DNA of 64,000 nucleotides from contig CP136069.1 in the NCBI GenBank assembly GCA_032622095.1, positions 107,662,278 to 107,726,277 on the forward strand, given 5' to 3'. This document shows positions 33,241 to 46,240 of this stretch, piece after piece. The notes beneath the pieces are model-generated. The model was not told where the DNA came from and made no database searches. It was given only the letters and a program-made list of their open reading frames with translations. The position numbers and the translations under genes are program-made. Position 1 is the first letter of the stretch. The number at the start of each line of letters is the position of its first letter. Source of the stretch: Siphonodentalium dalli (lineage: Eukaryota > Mollusca > Scaphopoda > Gadilida > Siphonodentaliidae).

Positions 33241-34790
33241 TATGAAAGTGTCAATGACACTGTAGCTCAACTTAGGTAGGGGAATAATTTAATGGTTGAC
33301 AGTAAATGGAGGGATGTGCCAAAGGATTTAGTGATGCAAAGAGTAAATTCTAAATTGGCCACCGGCGGCCATGTTTCATGATGATCAGACGAACAGTACG
33401 ACCTGTAGCCCGTGCTAATGAATTCAATTTTGAAATCAAAGATGGCCGCTGGCGGCCATGTTTTTTGGCCGAATGACCCCAAAATGACTCGTTCCCATCT
33501 ACATGTCATTGTTAACATCCATGACAAATTTTATGATGATCAGACTAAAGGTATGACCTGTAGCCCGTGATAAAGGATTTAGTCAAACAAAGAGTAAAAT
33601 CCAAGATGGCTGCTGCGGCCATGTTTTTGGCTGAATGACCCCAAAATTAATCGTTCCCATCTACATGTCAATATTAACATTCATGACAAATTTCATGATG
33701 ATCAGACGAACAGTACGACCTGTAACCCGTGCTAATGGATTGAATTTTGAAATCAAAGATGGCCGCTGGTGGCCATGTTTTTCGTCCAAATGACCCCAAA
33801 ATGACTCGTTCCCATCTACATTCCAATTTCAACAGCAATGAAAAATTTCATGATGATCAGACTCAAGGCACGACCTGTAGTCCGTGCTAAAGGATTTAGT
33901 CATACAAAGACTAAAATCCAAGATGGCTGCTGGTGGCCATGTTTTTTGGCCGAATGACCCCAAAATGACTCGTTCCTATCTACATGTCATTGTTAACATC
34001 CATGACAAATTTAATGATGATCAGGCGAAGAGTACGACCTGTGGCCCGTGCTAATGGATTAAATTTTGAAATTAAAGATGGCCGCTGGCAGCCATGTTTT
34101 TTGTCCTAATGACCCCAAAATGACTCGTTCCCATCTACATTCCAATTTCAACAGCCATGACAAATTTTATGATGATCAGACTAAAGGTACGACCTGTAGC
34201 CCGTGCAAAAGGATTTAGTCATACAAAGAGTAAAATCCAAGATGGCTGCTGGTGGCCATGTTTTTTGGCCGAATGGCCCCAAAATGACTTGTTCCCATTT
34301 AGATGTCATTGTTAACATCCATGACAAATTTCATGATGATCTGACCAAAGTTACGACCTGTAGCCCGTGCTAACGGATTTAGTCATGCAAAGAGTAAAAT
34401 CTAAGATGGCTGCCAGCGGCCATGTTTTTTGGCCGAATGACCCCAAAATTAATCGTTCCCATCTACATGTCAACATTAACATCCATGACAAATTTCATGA
34501 CAATAAGACAAACAGTACGGCCTGTAGCCCGTGCTAATGGATTGAATTTTGAAATCCAAGATGGCCACTGGCGGCCATGTTTTTTTTCCGAATAACCCCA
34601 AAATGACTCGTTTCCATCTACATGTCAATGTCAACATCCATGACAAATTTCATAATAATCGGACCAAAGGTACGAACTGTAGCCCGTGCTAAAGGAAATT
34701 GTTGACGAATCACACACCCCTACACGCATACACGCACGACGGATACCAAGCCATGGCAATAGCTCAAACTTTACAAAGTAAAGTTGAGCT
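33241..34790 (+). repeat. family S array, copy 1 (~160-bp monomers in two alternating types)
   Basis: About nine monomers of ~160 bp. Type A carries ggattgaattttgaaatcaaagatggccgctgg; type B carries ggatttagtcatgcaaagag and aagatggctgctgg. They alternate, giving a ~320-bp higher-order unit. All share gccatgttttttggccgaatgaccccaaaatga and gatcagacgaacagtacgacctg. The block opens with tgtagctcaactta and closes with taaagttgagct, an inverted pair. A second full copy lies at 41223-42589. Confidence 0.85.
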
Positions 34791-34794
34791 AATA

Positions 34795-34900
34795 ACGCTC
34801 TATATTAGTTTCATATATGAAAACACTCTTTATTAATTTCATATATGAAAACACTCTTTATATATTAATTTCATATATGAAAACACTCTTTATTAATTTC
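34795..34900. repeat. 29-31-bp tandem repeat (about 4 units)
   Basis: Units of ttaatttcatatatgaaaac + actcttta; contains the palindrome tttcatatatgaaa. Followed by a GT microsatellite at 34911-34940. Confidence 0.8.
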
Positions 34901-34940
34901 AATTAATTGTTTGTGTGTGTGGGGGTGTGTGTGTGTGTGT

Positions 34941-37900
34941 TAATTTGTGATTGGATGCCTCATTCGAAATACGCTGTTTTACTCTATAAAACTGCATGAG
35001 TTCACTGAAAGTAGGAGGCAATCAATATACAAGGCATAGCTATATCATGTATACGATAGACATCGGGTCTTGCATTTCACTGAATCCACCTCGCGCAATC
35101 CCAGATCTGCATTAGCAACGATTTGACGATAAAATTAGCACCAAGAAGTTCCCGAACCCGAGGCATGAATGGTGACATTTCTGAAGGTAACAAATATAAT
35201 CTTTTGAAGGAAAATTGTTAAAAAATAGATAACGAATTATAAATTTTAACAACATATTTGGTAACTTGGAATGACAACAACAAACGCTCTTTATTTGTTC
35301 CGTTTAGAGAATCAACGGACCTCATTAAATCTTTTGAAACAGATCCATTTTCGGAATTTTTACTGAACATCACATTAGTACTAAAAAAAACTAAATTGGC
35401 TTTATTGGGAGTGCTTATAATTAGACTGGAGTGACCATGCATGCGCACACATACACGAGGAAGCAAGTTTGCGACAATGTCGTCACACGAACATCGGTTG
35501 ACTGGAGGCGCTATTTCTCGGCTTAACGGCGCTATTACGGAATGTTATTCAACTACGAATGGTAAACTTTACATCAGGAAGCATATACATCGGCATTTCT
35601 AAGTTGACCAATAAACCACAAAAATTGATTCACGAAAATAAAGTCATTTAGAGTAGTGTTATATATCCTTATATAGTTCTGGGCGCTGTCAGGAGGACAA
35701 CATTTATGGCCATGACACCGCCCGGTTTGTATTAATTGTGCATTTCTTTTTGACAAACCACTATATTTAATAATGAAAAATGTATTTAATAAAATGAATA
35801 AATCATCATTCATTCGGTACATCCACACACATTCGTAGTAATTTGGTACACCGAGTAGGATACCACGTGGCAATGTTTGTCAGAAACCTCAGCGCCTCGC
35901 AGTGGAATTAATTATTTTTAGAACATCTGGTCATTGAGTACAAACGCTATTGGAAAACGTTGAGGTTGAACGTTGTGTGTCTCGGGAGTGTCTGCTTGTT
36001 CGCGCATGCATGGTACTTGGGCCCTTGCATTCATCATATGTGTATGCATGTCAACCAAGTATGAGAACTTAATATTTGTTGGGTCCCAAAAGAATATGAA
36101 GGCAGTTTCACTGTTTGCACGGCATGACACAGATAAAATCGTTCTGTGTTGATCTATTTCCGATATGTTAGACATAAAGAGCGTTTCATTCGTGCGAAAA
36201 ATTGAAAACAGCTGGAGAATGGTTGTGACCATGAAACGTATTTGTTAGAGCATGTGAAGCCGGAATGTCAATATTTCGTGTAATTGTCAACCTATCTTAT
36301 ACCTCCTTCCTCCTTCCGGTGCATGTCCGTTTAATTATGACAGTTACAAAAAAAAATCTGCTGACGGTAACAACTGACCCAACTTGAGTTGTCGCTGACT
36401 GAAAGTCCATTCACTCGAACTGAAGGCGAAAGCAGTAGCAATATCTATACAAGCACATCAAAGAGATTGCACGTTGCGTAATCCTGCTCGTTCTCTAATT
36501 ACAAAATAGGTCAAGGGCATGCAAGAGCTATATATATTGCAGGTTGACATTATGCTGTTGTTTTTTTGGAGGTACATGCACATGCTCGTCCCGTCTTAAT
36601 GCACGACTGTCACATAATTATTTCAGTATCATGTTTAATAATTAATTGATCACTGATCAGATGGCGCATTAAATTGTCTGTTTGCTTTCCTTGAATTTGG
36701 GCATGCCAAAAAGAAAAAATATATAGATTCACAGAGCTGTTGAAACATTCTAGAATTAATTTGTTTGCTTATACGAATAAAATGTATGTTAAGGGTCAGA
36801 CGCACGTTTTGTCAAAATTACATGGTATTTCAAAATGGATCCTCTATTTTTGTTATTTCAAAATGGATTTTCTCAAAATCTGCAGATCAAGAATTTCTTC
36901 GGGAAATTTGGTACATTCGATTATTGTGAGTGACACAATATTTAAGAACCATTGTGTATAATCTTATTTACTTTACTTTTATGGAATGTACACTATTTAA
37001 AATTTCACTGTTTTCAATTATCAAGAACTCCTGCAAAATAATTTTTCAAAAGTGCAGTTCATATATCCATGCTATATCACTGATATCTCAAGATCATGGG
37101 CGGAGACTTAATTCTTGATTCGTGAAATAAAATGATTATTTTCATTTAAAAAGGCAACTACCATAAATATTTCTCTAAATTTGGGAATTTTCATGTCATG
37201 CCTGTTGATCAATGAACAATTGTGCTGAGATGAGTTTTGAATACATCCTGCAGGTTATTTCCTTACATGATAAGAATACAGAGTGTTTCAACATAAGTTG
37301 ATCCAAAAGCGAACAATTGTCGTGCCAGGTCTAAATTAAACCTGGAAAAATATATTTGTACCGCTTGAATATTGTAATTTTTTCCATGAAATGTGAACAT
37401 TTCCCACGTCAATCTAATTGTCCTTCGTTAGTTGTAGTTGTACACATATTAAATACTATATTATATAGTAGGCTAGTATAGCTACCAGAGGCAAGCTTCG
37501 AGTTTTTTTTATTGAAAACGGGCCGTGGCTCTAACATTGGTTCTAAATCAGAAAGAGATAATGATGAAAATGTCCCCCTTGACATTCAAGCCACGTGGCG
37601 GTTTGCGCTCCAAAATACACCTAATATTATTTGCTTTTGAATTTTTCCCCGATATCGAAATATGTCCAAAAAAAGAGGCATTGAAGTAATGAAAAAATAA
37701 ACAGCTTTGAACTTGGTGTTTGGCATGGCTCCCAAACAAACAAGTCATGTCTATGGAACAAAAAGAGCGTTCGTGTTATAGTCTATTCCTGATATGGTAG
37801 AAATAAAGAGCGCTTGTTTCACTTCTATGTGAAAATTTTTAAGTTAGAACGTTCCTGTTTGTAACCTGATAACACAAATAAGAATCTGCTGACCCAACTT

Positions 37901-38526
37901 TAATAGTCATCGATGACTGGAAGTCCACTCGAACTGAAAGGCGAAAGCCATGGCGAATGCAGTCGCAATGTTAATACATGCACATCAAAGAGATTACGGC
38001 TTTACGTAATCCATGCTCTGCCACTCGGTTGCAAATCATGCACAGTGTGGAAGGTCAGAACACATCTAATACATTTGTTTGTCTAGCATGTGTTTTTCGA
38101 TAATCAATTTCAATACGTTAGCTGTAAAGATAAGTTTATAGTAAATTCTAACATGCCCATAGTTTAAACGCGATCACATTGCATGGTTAAAAAAACGAAC
38201 TGCAATTGTCTTGGGCCGCGTTTGTATTCAATTAATTCAGGTGTTAAATTAACGTTGTGGAAGCCACTACAATAATTTATTTTTGGTGATTGTTTCAAAG
38301 GAATTATTATGAATGTCGGGATAACTTTTCATGGTATTAGTATTAATAAATATACGAAATATTTAATGTATATGGTTTATATCAATCTTATAATTATATG
38401 AGAAATGAACGCTCTTTATTGATCCATACTGTTGAATAAATTGTAGTGTAAATTTATTTCCTATTGGGTAACTGAATGCCTACATGTGTTCCAAAGACTG
38501 CCATATATACTTTAAATAACTATTTA
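34941..38526. other. intron sequence without recognised genes
   Basis: No coding exon or RNA gene recognised. The word ataaagagcg(t/c)t recurs (about 36175, 37802; inverted at 35284 and 38407), possibly remnants of one element family's ends. Matching aaatgcgaatg/gactggaagtccac words occur near 36400 and 37915 (tgactgaaagtcca.tcactcgaactgaaggcgaaag), indicating an old ~1.5-kb-spaced duplication. Confidence 0.45.
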
Positions 38527-38710
38527 TAACACGCGGTTATGGCACAGGTCGATTCCGCCTACTCAACTTTTAACATTTTTTGCCGGCGTCAATTTTATGT
38601 TTACATAATACATGTATATGCATCATTAGTTTTAATATATTCATGTTTTCTATTTCGTAGAAGCGCAGTTATTAATTGTATATTTCGATATGTTCAATAT
38701 AGACTGAAAC
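38527..38710. repeat. repeat U, copy 1
   Basis: ataacacgcggttatggcacagg through tcgtagaagcgcagttatt to atgttcaatat. A second copy is split at 44012-44087 and 44522-44635 by ~435 bp of extra sequence. Confidence 0.75.
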
Positions 38711-38895
38711 ACTATAACTAATATTAAAGGGGGAAGTTTCCAGATATTTCATGAATATATATGTATGGTCAAATGTTAAATTGAGCAATCTAAAATAATA
38801 TAACAATTATATATATATTTTTTTTAATTTAAATTTTGATGTTAAATTGAGCAAAAAGGTCAATCTAAAACATTCAAAAATCAAATTAAACAAAA

Positions 38896-39290
38896 ATATA
38901 ATTTTTAAAAGTAAAATTACTTTTTCCTTAAGGGAAGCCCGAAACTGAACTATATGGATTATTATCCTCGGCCTTGTGTTATCAGGAGGGTTAAAATTTA
39001 TTGTCCGTTTATTGCTTACTCCGGTCAATCAGTGCTCGGGATTAGCTATGCATGAATGCGTCTCGTGTAACTCTCACGTGAGTCTCGCGTTCTAACAATC
39101 CATCTAGTCAGTTTTTAATTTTCCGACCGAATCATAGGTTTTGCGAGTCGCGGGGTTGGGAACGGCACCGCCATGGGAGGGATCTCTGATAGTTCAGTTT
39201 CGGGCTTCCCTTAAGGAAAAAGTAATTTTACTTTTAAAAATTATATTTTTCCGCCAAGGAGAAGCCCTCAACTGAACTATATGGATTAGA
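38896..39290. repeat. inverted repeat with extended arm, possible DIRS-type terminus
   Basis: A ~55-bp block (aaaagtaaaattactttttc, then cttaagggaagcccgaaact, 38906-38957) recurs as an exact inverted copy at 39196-39246. The inverted copy continues directly into ccgccaaggagaagccctcaactgaactatatggatt, a diverged version of the first arm's inner sequence. An inverted end followed ~240 bp later by a join of two end sequences is the layout of a DIRS right repeat plus internal complementary region, here in minus orientation. Confidence 0.5.
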
Positions 39291-39429
39291 ATGCAAGCCC
39301 AGGAGGAGGCAACGAGCAATAAATTTAATATCCCAGTTTGACGGGAATGTACTCTTCCGAAAACAGATTTCATGTAAATGTGATTTAGTCATGAATCAGC
39401 CTTGATATGTTATGTGAAAGAGTTCATAA

Positions 39430-41115
39430 ATTCAGATTCCAGTATTGCTCAAGCTTGTACCTGCCCCCCCAGGCAGTGCCACACCATACGCGCCAGCTAG
39501 AAACTGAGCAAGTAGAGACTTCTTCTGCTGCTTACTTCACTGCATCTTCTTCTCGTTTTCATGTGATGAGAGTGATTTCTGTAGATATCTTCCAAAATAG
39601 AAAGCGCTATTGACAGTATGCGACAGCGAGTCGTCCCCACACAGAACAGCCTCCAAAGGCTCGGGTGCGATTGTCCTGGAGGATTGGTTGCCCGAATCTC
39701 CGAGAACGGCACCCCACCTGCCACGGACTGCTGGTGCAGCACCATGGGGCTCGAACTGGTTCATCCCGAGGTAAAGACTGGTACAGTTGTGCAAAGTTTG
39801 TGTAAGTCAGTTGACACATATCCTGTGATGAAGTTTTGTACAAGAGATCGACCCATGTCATTTCCATACGCAAAGCGAGTTCCTTAGGAACGACAGAATC
39901 CTCAACCGACAGTGGGGACCACCATCGGCCCGTGATTCTTGCCCATCGTCGTCAAAGCCATCAGACGCCATGAGAAGTATAGGAAGCATGTCAGTATCGA
40001 CGCCAGCAACAGAACACCCTGCATCAGGTTGAGATAAGGTACTAGAGGGAAGCCCACTCGGGGAATGGCTCGAACGAGGAATAAATGCTCTTGCAGTTGA
40101 AGTTAAGGTGCTTTGGCCCACCCCAATGCCAGAAGGTCAGCAAAAAGATAAAATTAGAAGGATCCATTTGACCAGAGAAAACCCCCCCACCGAATCTCCC
40201 GAATGCAGGTGGTCCAGACAAGCTGGCATAAACGTCGATGACATACCACTAGGATCCCATGACGGCAGAGGAGCAGGCCTGGACGTATCACGTGGGATGA
40301 CGTTTCCAGGGGGACAAGACCGACCCTCGTAATGGGGTGGGCCACAGCGCCGTGGGGAAGCGTCAGAAGGCCTTTTGGCTGGAGCGCATTGAGCGGCACC
40401 GGACATCGAGACTTCCCCACCCAGAACAGCCTTCAAAGGCGAGTGTGCGGGTGTTCTGGAGGATTGGTTGCCCGAATCTCCGAGAACTGCACGCTGCCAC
40501 CCAAAGTCTGCTGATGCATGACCAGGGGGGGGCCGAACTGGTCCTGCCCGAGGTAAGACTGGTACGTTTGCTCAAATTGTTTAACCATGGACCAACGGGC
40601 CCTCATCCAACAATGACAATACCGCATATTGCCGCGTTATTTCTTGAGCAACCCGCACGGTGTGTGGCCATCAAAGTCGAATCTCATCGACTATAAGCAA
40701 GACAAGACATTCTGTTAGTTATTAGCAAGCGTTATACACAAAACATTTTGTTAGTTAATGCAAAATAATGTTAATAAGGTAAATTCCGTTCATTATGTGG
40801 CCACGTGATCTTACCTGCTAGAAATTAAACTGCAGGTAAGATACTGTCACTTCTCGGCGAAGAGGACGATGAGAACCGATTTCTCCTGTGCAAGAACAGT
40901 TTTCGCGGTGCCCTTGCTTACGGTGAGGAGAATGTTTTATACGCGTACGAAAGTCCTCCGAAGGTGGAGCAGGCCTGGACATATCCCGAGGGAGAATGAT
41001 TCCAGGGGGACAAGACCCACTCTCGTAATGGAGTGGGCCATGGACCGTGGGGAAGAGTCAGAAGTCTCAGTCCTTCCCAGATGACAGGAGCAATTGTACT
41101 CGCACCCGTATGCAC
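39430..41115 (-). repeat. GC-rich, internally duplicated, coding-like remnant
   Basis: Noticeably more GC-rich than its surroundings. The block ggaggattggttgcccgaatctccgagaac...ctcgaactggt occurs at 39615-39795 and 40405-40565, and cagggggacaagac...gtggggaag at 40305-40365 and 41003-41055. A diverged third copy is at 42770-42930. Minus-strand frames include MASDGFDDDGQESRADGGPH and SPRRCGPPHYEGRSCPP, interrupted. It could be the gag-like part of a retroelement, perhaps tied to the inverted repeat at 38896-39290; I do not recognise the protein. Confidence 0.4.
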
Positions 41116-41222
41116 TTGTAATTCTCTAATTCACGAGCATGAAACTTTGCCCTCTTCCCTCTTGACAAAATGTGCATGGTTACAGTAACCGTTGATTCAA
41201 TATTAAACTATTGGAGGTATAT

Positions 41223-42589
41223 TTAAATGAAAGTGTCAATGACACTGTAGCTCAACTTAGGTAGGGGAATAATTTAATGGTTGACAGTAAATGGAGGAAT
41301 AGGAAAGGTGCTAATTGAAATGTCTAACCTGCGCCAAAGGATTTAGTGATGCAAAGAGTAAAATACAAGATGGCTGCTGGCGGCCATGTTTTTTGGCCAA
41401 TTGACCCCAAAAGGACTCGTTCCCATCTACGTGTCATTGTTAACATCCATGACAAATTTTATGAAGATCTGACCAAAGCTATGACCTACAAACTTCATGA
41501 TGATCAGACGAACAGTACGACCTGTAGACCGCGCCAATGGATTGAATTTTTAAATCCAAAATGGCCCGCGCGAAAGGATTTAGTCATGCAAAGAGTAAAA
41601 TCCAAGATGGCTGCTTGCGGCCATGTTTTTGGACAGAATGACCCCAAAACGACTCGTTCCCATCTACATGTCATTGTTATCATCCATGACAAATTTCATG
41701 ACCATCTGACCAAAGCTACGACCTGTAGCCCGCACCAAAGGATTTAGTCATGCAAAGAGTAAAATCCAAGATAGCTGCTGGCGGCCATGTTTTTTGGCCA
41801 AACGACCCCAAAATGACTCGTTCCCATCTACATGTCATTGTTAACATTCATGACAAATTTCATGATCTTCCGATCAAAGCTACGACCTGTAGCCCACACC
41901 AAAGGATTTAGTCATGCAAAGAGTAAAATCGAAGATGAGCCATGTTTCTTTGCCGAACGACCCCATAATGACTCGTTCCCATCTACATGTCAATATTAAC
42001 ATCCATGACAAATTTCATGATGATCAGACGAACAGTACGACCTGTAGCCCGCGCCAATGGATTGAATTTTGAAATCTAAGATGGCCGCCAGCAGCCATGT
42101 TTTTTGGCCAAATGACCCCACAATGATTCGTTCCCATCTACATGTCAATGTCAACATTCATGACAAATTTCATAAAGATTAGACCAAAGGTACAACCTCT
42201 AGCCCGCGCCAAAGGATTTAGTCATGCAAAGAGTAAAATCCAAGATGGCTGCTGGCGGCCATTTTTTTTGGCCGAACGACCCCAAGATCACTCGTTCCCA
42301 TCTACATGTCATTATTAACATCAATGACAAATTTTATGATGATCAGACAAACAGTACGACCTGTAGCCCGCGCCAATGGATTGAATCTTGAAATTCAAGA
42401 TGGCTGCCAGCAGCCATGTTTTTTGGCATCCCATCTACATGTCAATGTCAACATTCTTGACAAATTTCATAAAGATCAGACCAAAGGTACGACCTGTAGC
42501 CCGCGCCAAAGGAAATTGTTGACGGACACACGGACGACGGACGCCAAACCATGGCAATAGCTCAAACTTACAAAATTAAGTTGAGCTAA
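41223..42589 (+). repeat. family S array, copy 2
   Basis: Same monomers, order and ends as 33241-34790 (opens tgaaagtgtcaatgacactg, tgtagctcaactta; closes aagttgagct), about eight monomers. Some monomers have private deletions, for example near 41930 and 42420. Confidence 0.85.
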
Positions 42590-42769
42590 AAACGGTCCCA
42601 TCGCAGTTAAAGTATGGGAATGTGAAAGTGCAACTAAACATGCATGTATCGAGGTCTATCCCACAAAGACATTTAATTTGAGAGAAACACAACGAATGAT
42701 TATATTACGGATGCAATTACATCCGTCTCCTGAATTGTGAGAGAAAATGAGAGCTTGAGCCGCATTTTC

Positions 42770-42935
42770 ATCTGGGAAGAACTGAAGGCTGGTTGGCTGG
42801 TGCGCTGTCAGCGGCACATGACGAGTCTTCCCCACCCTAAGGCTCAGGTGCTGAGGCGTGCGCCCATGAAGAGTGGTTTTCCGAATCAACGATAGTAGCA
42901 CCCCGTCAGTCACTGGTACTGGGCAGTGGTCATAC
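42770..42935 (-). repeat. diverged third copy of the GC-rich block
   Basis: Shares gtcttccccaccc, ggctcaggtg, ggttttccgaatc and actggtactgg words with 39615-39795 and 40405-40565. Confidence 0.5.
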
Positions 42936-42959
42936 ACGATATAGAGGCTTCTTGCGGAA

Positions 42960-43690
42960 TGGCGCTGTATATGTGTGATGATACAAAAGCTGTCATTTGT
43001 GTTAGACATTTACCGGTAGGTATTCTATTCACCAGATAATCATATGGATATTTAGTAATAGAAGGAGAAGAGATATGTTTTGGAATCTTCTGAAATTGGC
43101 ACTGGCAGGTCTGCGAATGCAAAATATGCGCAAGCCGTAACATACTAGTATGTGTCGGCTGTCTGGTTGTCCTTAGGTACCCATAAGTTACACAAACAGT
43201 TGTAATCAGTATCGCGAGAGCCTCATACAACTTTGGCGCAACCTAGATTTCGCAACCATCATGTGAACCGAACCGTCATGTGCCTCCAATACGCAGGCCT
43301 GCCGTGGTCGTGCGCAATATAAATCTAAATGCTGTTCATGTAAACGCACTTAATATGTGTGACAATACAAATGCTGTCCTTTTTGTTATTTGCCCGATAA
43401 TCAATTGGATATGAGGCAATAGAAAGAAAAGAGCCATGTGTTGGTCTCTGTTGAAAATTATAGTGGCAGCGGCCCTGCACAATATAAATGCATGTTATGT
43501 ATTAACTGTGCTTTACACGTGAGTGAAGGCTATTTCACATTTGATCTTTTCGATATGTGGAAATAGAAGGTTGAGAGCCAAGTGATGGGCTCAGTGGGAA
43601 AGGCTATTGGCAATGCATCTGGAGCACATGACAATATATATGCATAGTAGTTCGGCGTTACTATTCACGGATTGAAAGCGCAGAAGTATG
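42960..43690. repeat. degenerate long tandem repeat
   Basis: gtgtga.aatacaaa.gctgtc ... gataatca.atggatat ... aatagaagg.gaagagc recurs near 42975, 43360 and, weaker, 43530. No coding content is supported. Confidence 0.45.
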
Positions 43691-44011
43691 TCGGTATCGG
43701 TGAAAAAATTGTCGCCATATTGATATAGTCAGTTCTTATGTCATTGAGCATTTAAGGCACTGATACCATTGGTATGGAACTATTACGGCTGGCCATACAT
43801 GTGTCATGCTCACCATTTGACTGGTTTTGTGGCGATGAGGCACTGATACCATATTGGTCCTGATTAATGGACCAATGAATGTTGAATGTATCGATAAACA
43901 CTAATGTCTGAGGATAACAGTTCATGCCAGGTCACATTGGATAAGGCGACTTGCCACAAGTAGGCCAGTAGGCTCGCAACAAGGATCTCATCTCAAATAT
44001 GTATATTATAA

Positions 44012-44635
44012 CACGCAGTTATGGCACAGGTCGATTCCGCCTGCTCAACTTTTAACATTTCTTGACGACGTCAATTTTGTGAATCCAAGTATACAAACGA
44101 CATTTGATTCAGAATGAAATAACTCTTGCAGAGAAATTGACAACAAGTAATCATTAACGCAATGAATATTAGTGTAGTAACAGCGGTCACAAATCCCACA
44201 AAGTAAGTCGCACGTGATTCATATAAATAGACAACTGGTGACGTAATAATTTCTCTTTTGATGTAGCTGTGTGTTGTTGGTCAGATATCGTTAAAACAAA
44301 ATTAGTTGCCAAGATCATACTCCTGTTTATGAATTTTATGCTGAGGAAATTTCTGAATTATTGAATGTCATTACGTTTGCGTGTGGTTACACATTTCAAT
44401 AATTTACATTTTTTTAGCCATAAAGACCAGTTCAAGTTGGTTGCATCATTGTCCCATTTTGAGGTTTAATCCATGGCAACTATTCCATGTGGTCAGTTTC
44501 CCCGCCAGATCCGTTCCTGATAATGTTTACATAATACATGTATATGCATTATTAGTTTTAATATATGCATGTTTTCTATTTCGTAGAAGCGCAGTTATTC
44601 ATTGTATATTTCGATATATGTTCAATATGGACTAA
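44012..44635. repeat. repeat U, copy 2, with ~435-bp interruption
   Basis: The left part 44012-44087 and the right part 44522-44635 match 38527-38587 and 38592-38705. The intervening 44088-44521 is absent from copy 1. I could not find clear terminal repeats for it, so insertion here or deletion there are both possible. Confidence 0.6.
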
Positions 44636-44640
44636 CAGCA

Positions 44641-45995
44641 TACCCACCTCCAAGGCGCCCGTATCTTTAAAATCCGATGAAAAATTGGTTAAACACGAAC
44701 AATATTTTAAATATTGGCAAGTTGAAGAACGGCCGAATCGCGTTCGAGTCAACAGCTGCGAGGTGTTGCCATGTTGGTGAACGTATCAACTGATTTTATA
44801 ATTTTCTTCTAGATCGTTCTTTTGCCAACACGTCGGGTTGACTAGAGCTCTTAATTCATAGTACGGCGATAGGTGGATTGACAAAAATTATTTCCGTTGA
44901 TCAATTGCATATAAACTTAAATAAGTGACATAACTACTCTATACAAAGCATAATTAAGACTACAATGAGTTCGTAATGTAATCTTCTAGTATATAAACAC
45001 AGAGTATATATATACATCCACCGATATGCAGGGACAAATGCAGCGAAATGCAGTGCAGCAGTGTTTGGTTAATTATCAGGCGGCATGCACGAGAAAAGAA
45101 ACATTCAAAACACCAATCAGTGAGATAGACAATGTTGTAAACTCTGTCCTTGATGTTGCTATGTCACTGGGCACGTGCGCGTTCGTGATTATTGTCGGGC
45201 GGCATTGTTTGATCTTTTCCTGCAACGTTTGGTGATCGCATACATTTGCTGTAGTGGGCAGTTCACAGTACAACATATTTTTTACATATTCTTATCTAAT
45301 CACGATTCGGATGAAACACATGTATGCAATTGGAATGGGGAAAATATCCCTCTATATAAGTCTGTTTCAAGTTGGTTCGCGCAAGATAATTATGTGATCG
45401 CCACATTTCACCGACACAAAAATCTGATAATCTGAGTCCCGCCAGAGTAGAAAAATATATTCTGATAAATATCTTTTAAAGCATCTTGAACAGAGAATAA
45501 ATAAAGACACTGTGTGGTGGTATGTTTAGTTCTTTATTCCGGATTTTGTTATCGCGTTGGAGTTGTGTCGGCATATTTGGAATTGAATTTGAAGATTCTC
45601 TGTCTCCTTGGCTTACCTGTGGTCGTTTTTTTCTGTATAATTCCGCGGAAAAAATAGCTATCCAAATGTTCTAACTGATTTATGTACGAAAAGACTTGGA
45701 AGTATGTCTGAATATAGATCCGAGCATATTATCCCCCAATTGCCCGTGCCCGCCAAAAGCGGTGACCTCAAGGAATTACGTGGGGACGTCAACCATTGAA
45801 GGCGTTAGTACTCTAAAATATATTTAGTTTCACGCGATGAATGAATGTAAGGTCAGTTTCTTACTATATTAACGCATATTATAGACCAACTTGAACAAAA
45901 CAGATCGAAAATGTCACACAGCCTTGAGTCTTCAAAAAAACAGCGAAAATTATTCTTATCGGCAGATTATTTGATCACAGTTGACACGAGGAATG
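44641..45995. other. no gene recognised
   Basis: Open frames at 45026-45435 are short, on both strands, and without recognisable domains. Nothing else is supported. Confidence 0.4.
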
Positions 45996-46014
45996 ACCGC
46001 GGTGTAAGGCGGTC

Positions 46015-46240
46015 GTGGAAAATACTACCGCGGTGTACGCCGGTAACGGACTAGATTACCGCGGTGTACTACCGCATGACCGCGGTGTACTACCGCATGG
46101 CCGCGGTGTACTACCGCATGGCCGCGGTGTACTACCGCATGGCCGCGGTGTACTACCGCATGGCCGCGGTGTACTACCGCATGACCGCGGTGTACTACCG
46201 CATGACCGCGGTGTACTACCGCATGACCGCGGTGTAGTTG
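46015..46240. repeat. 21-bp minisatellite with CCGCGG core
   Basis: About nine to ten units of 21 bp, each containing CCGCGGTGTACTACCGCATG, preceded by decayed units from 45997. Variation is mostly gaccgcgg versus ggccgcgg. Since 21 is a multiple of three, the array is open in frame on both strands (GVLPHGR on plus, HRGHAVV on minus). These peptides are by-products of the repeat, not evidence of a gene. Confidence 0.9.

Noticed and set aside
33241-34790. CRISPR-like or other direct-repeat immune array
   Set aside because: The ~160-bp monomers are fully homologous along their length; there are no spacer-like variable segments.
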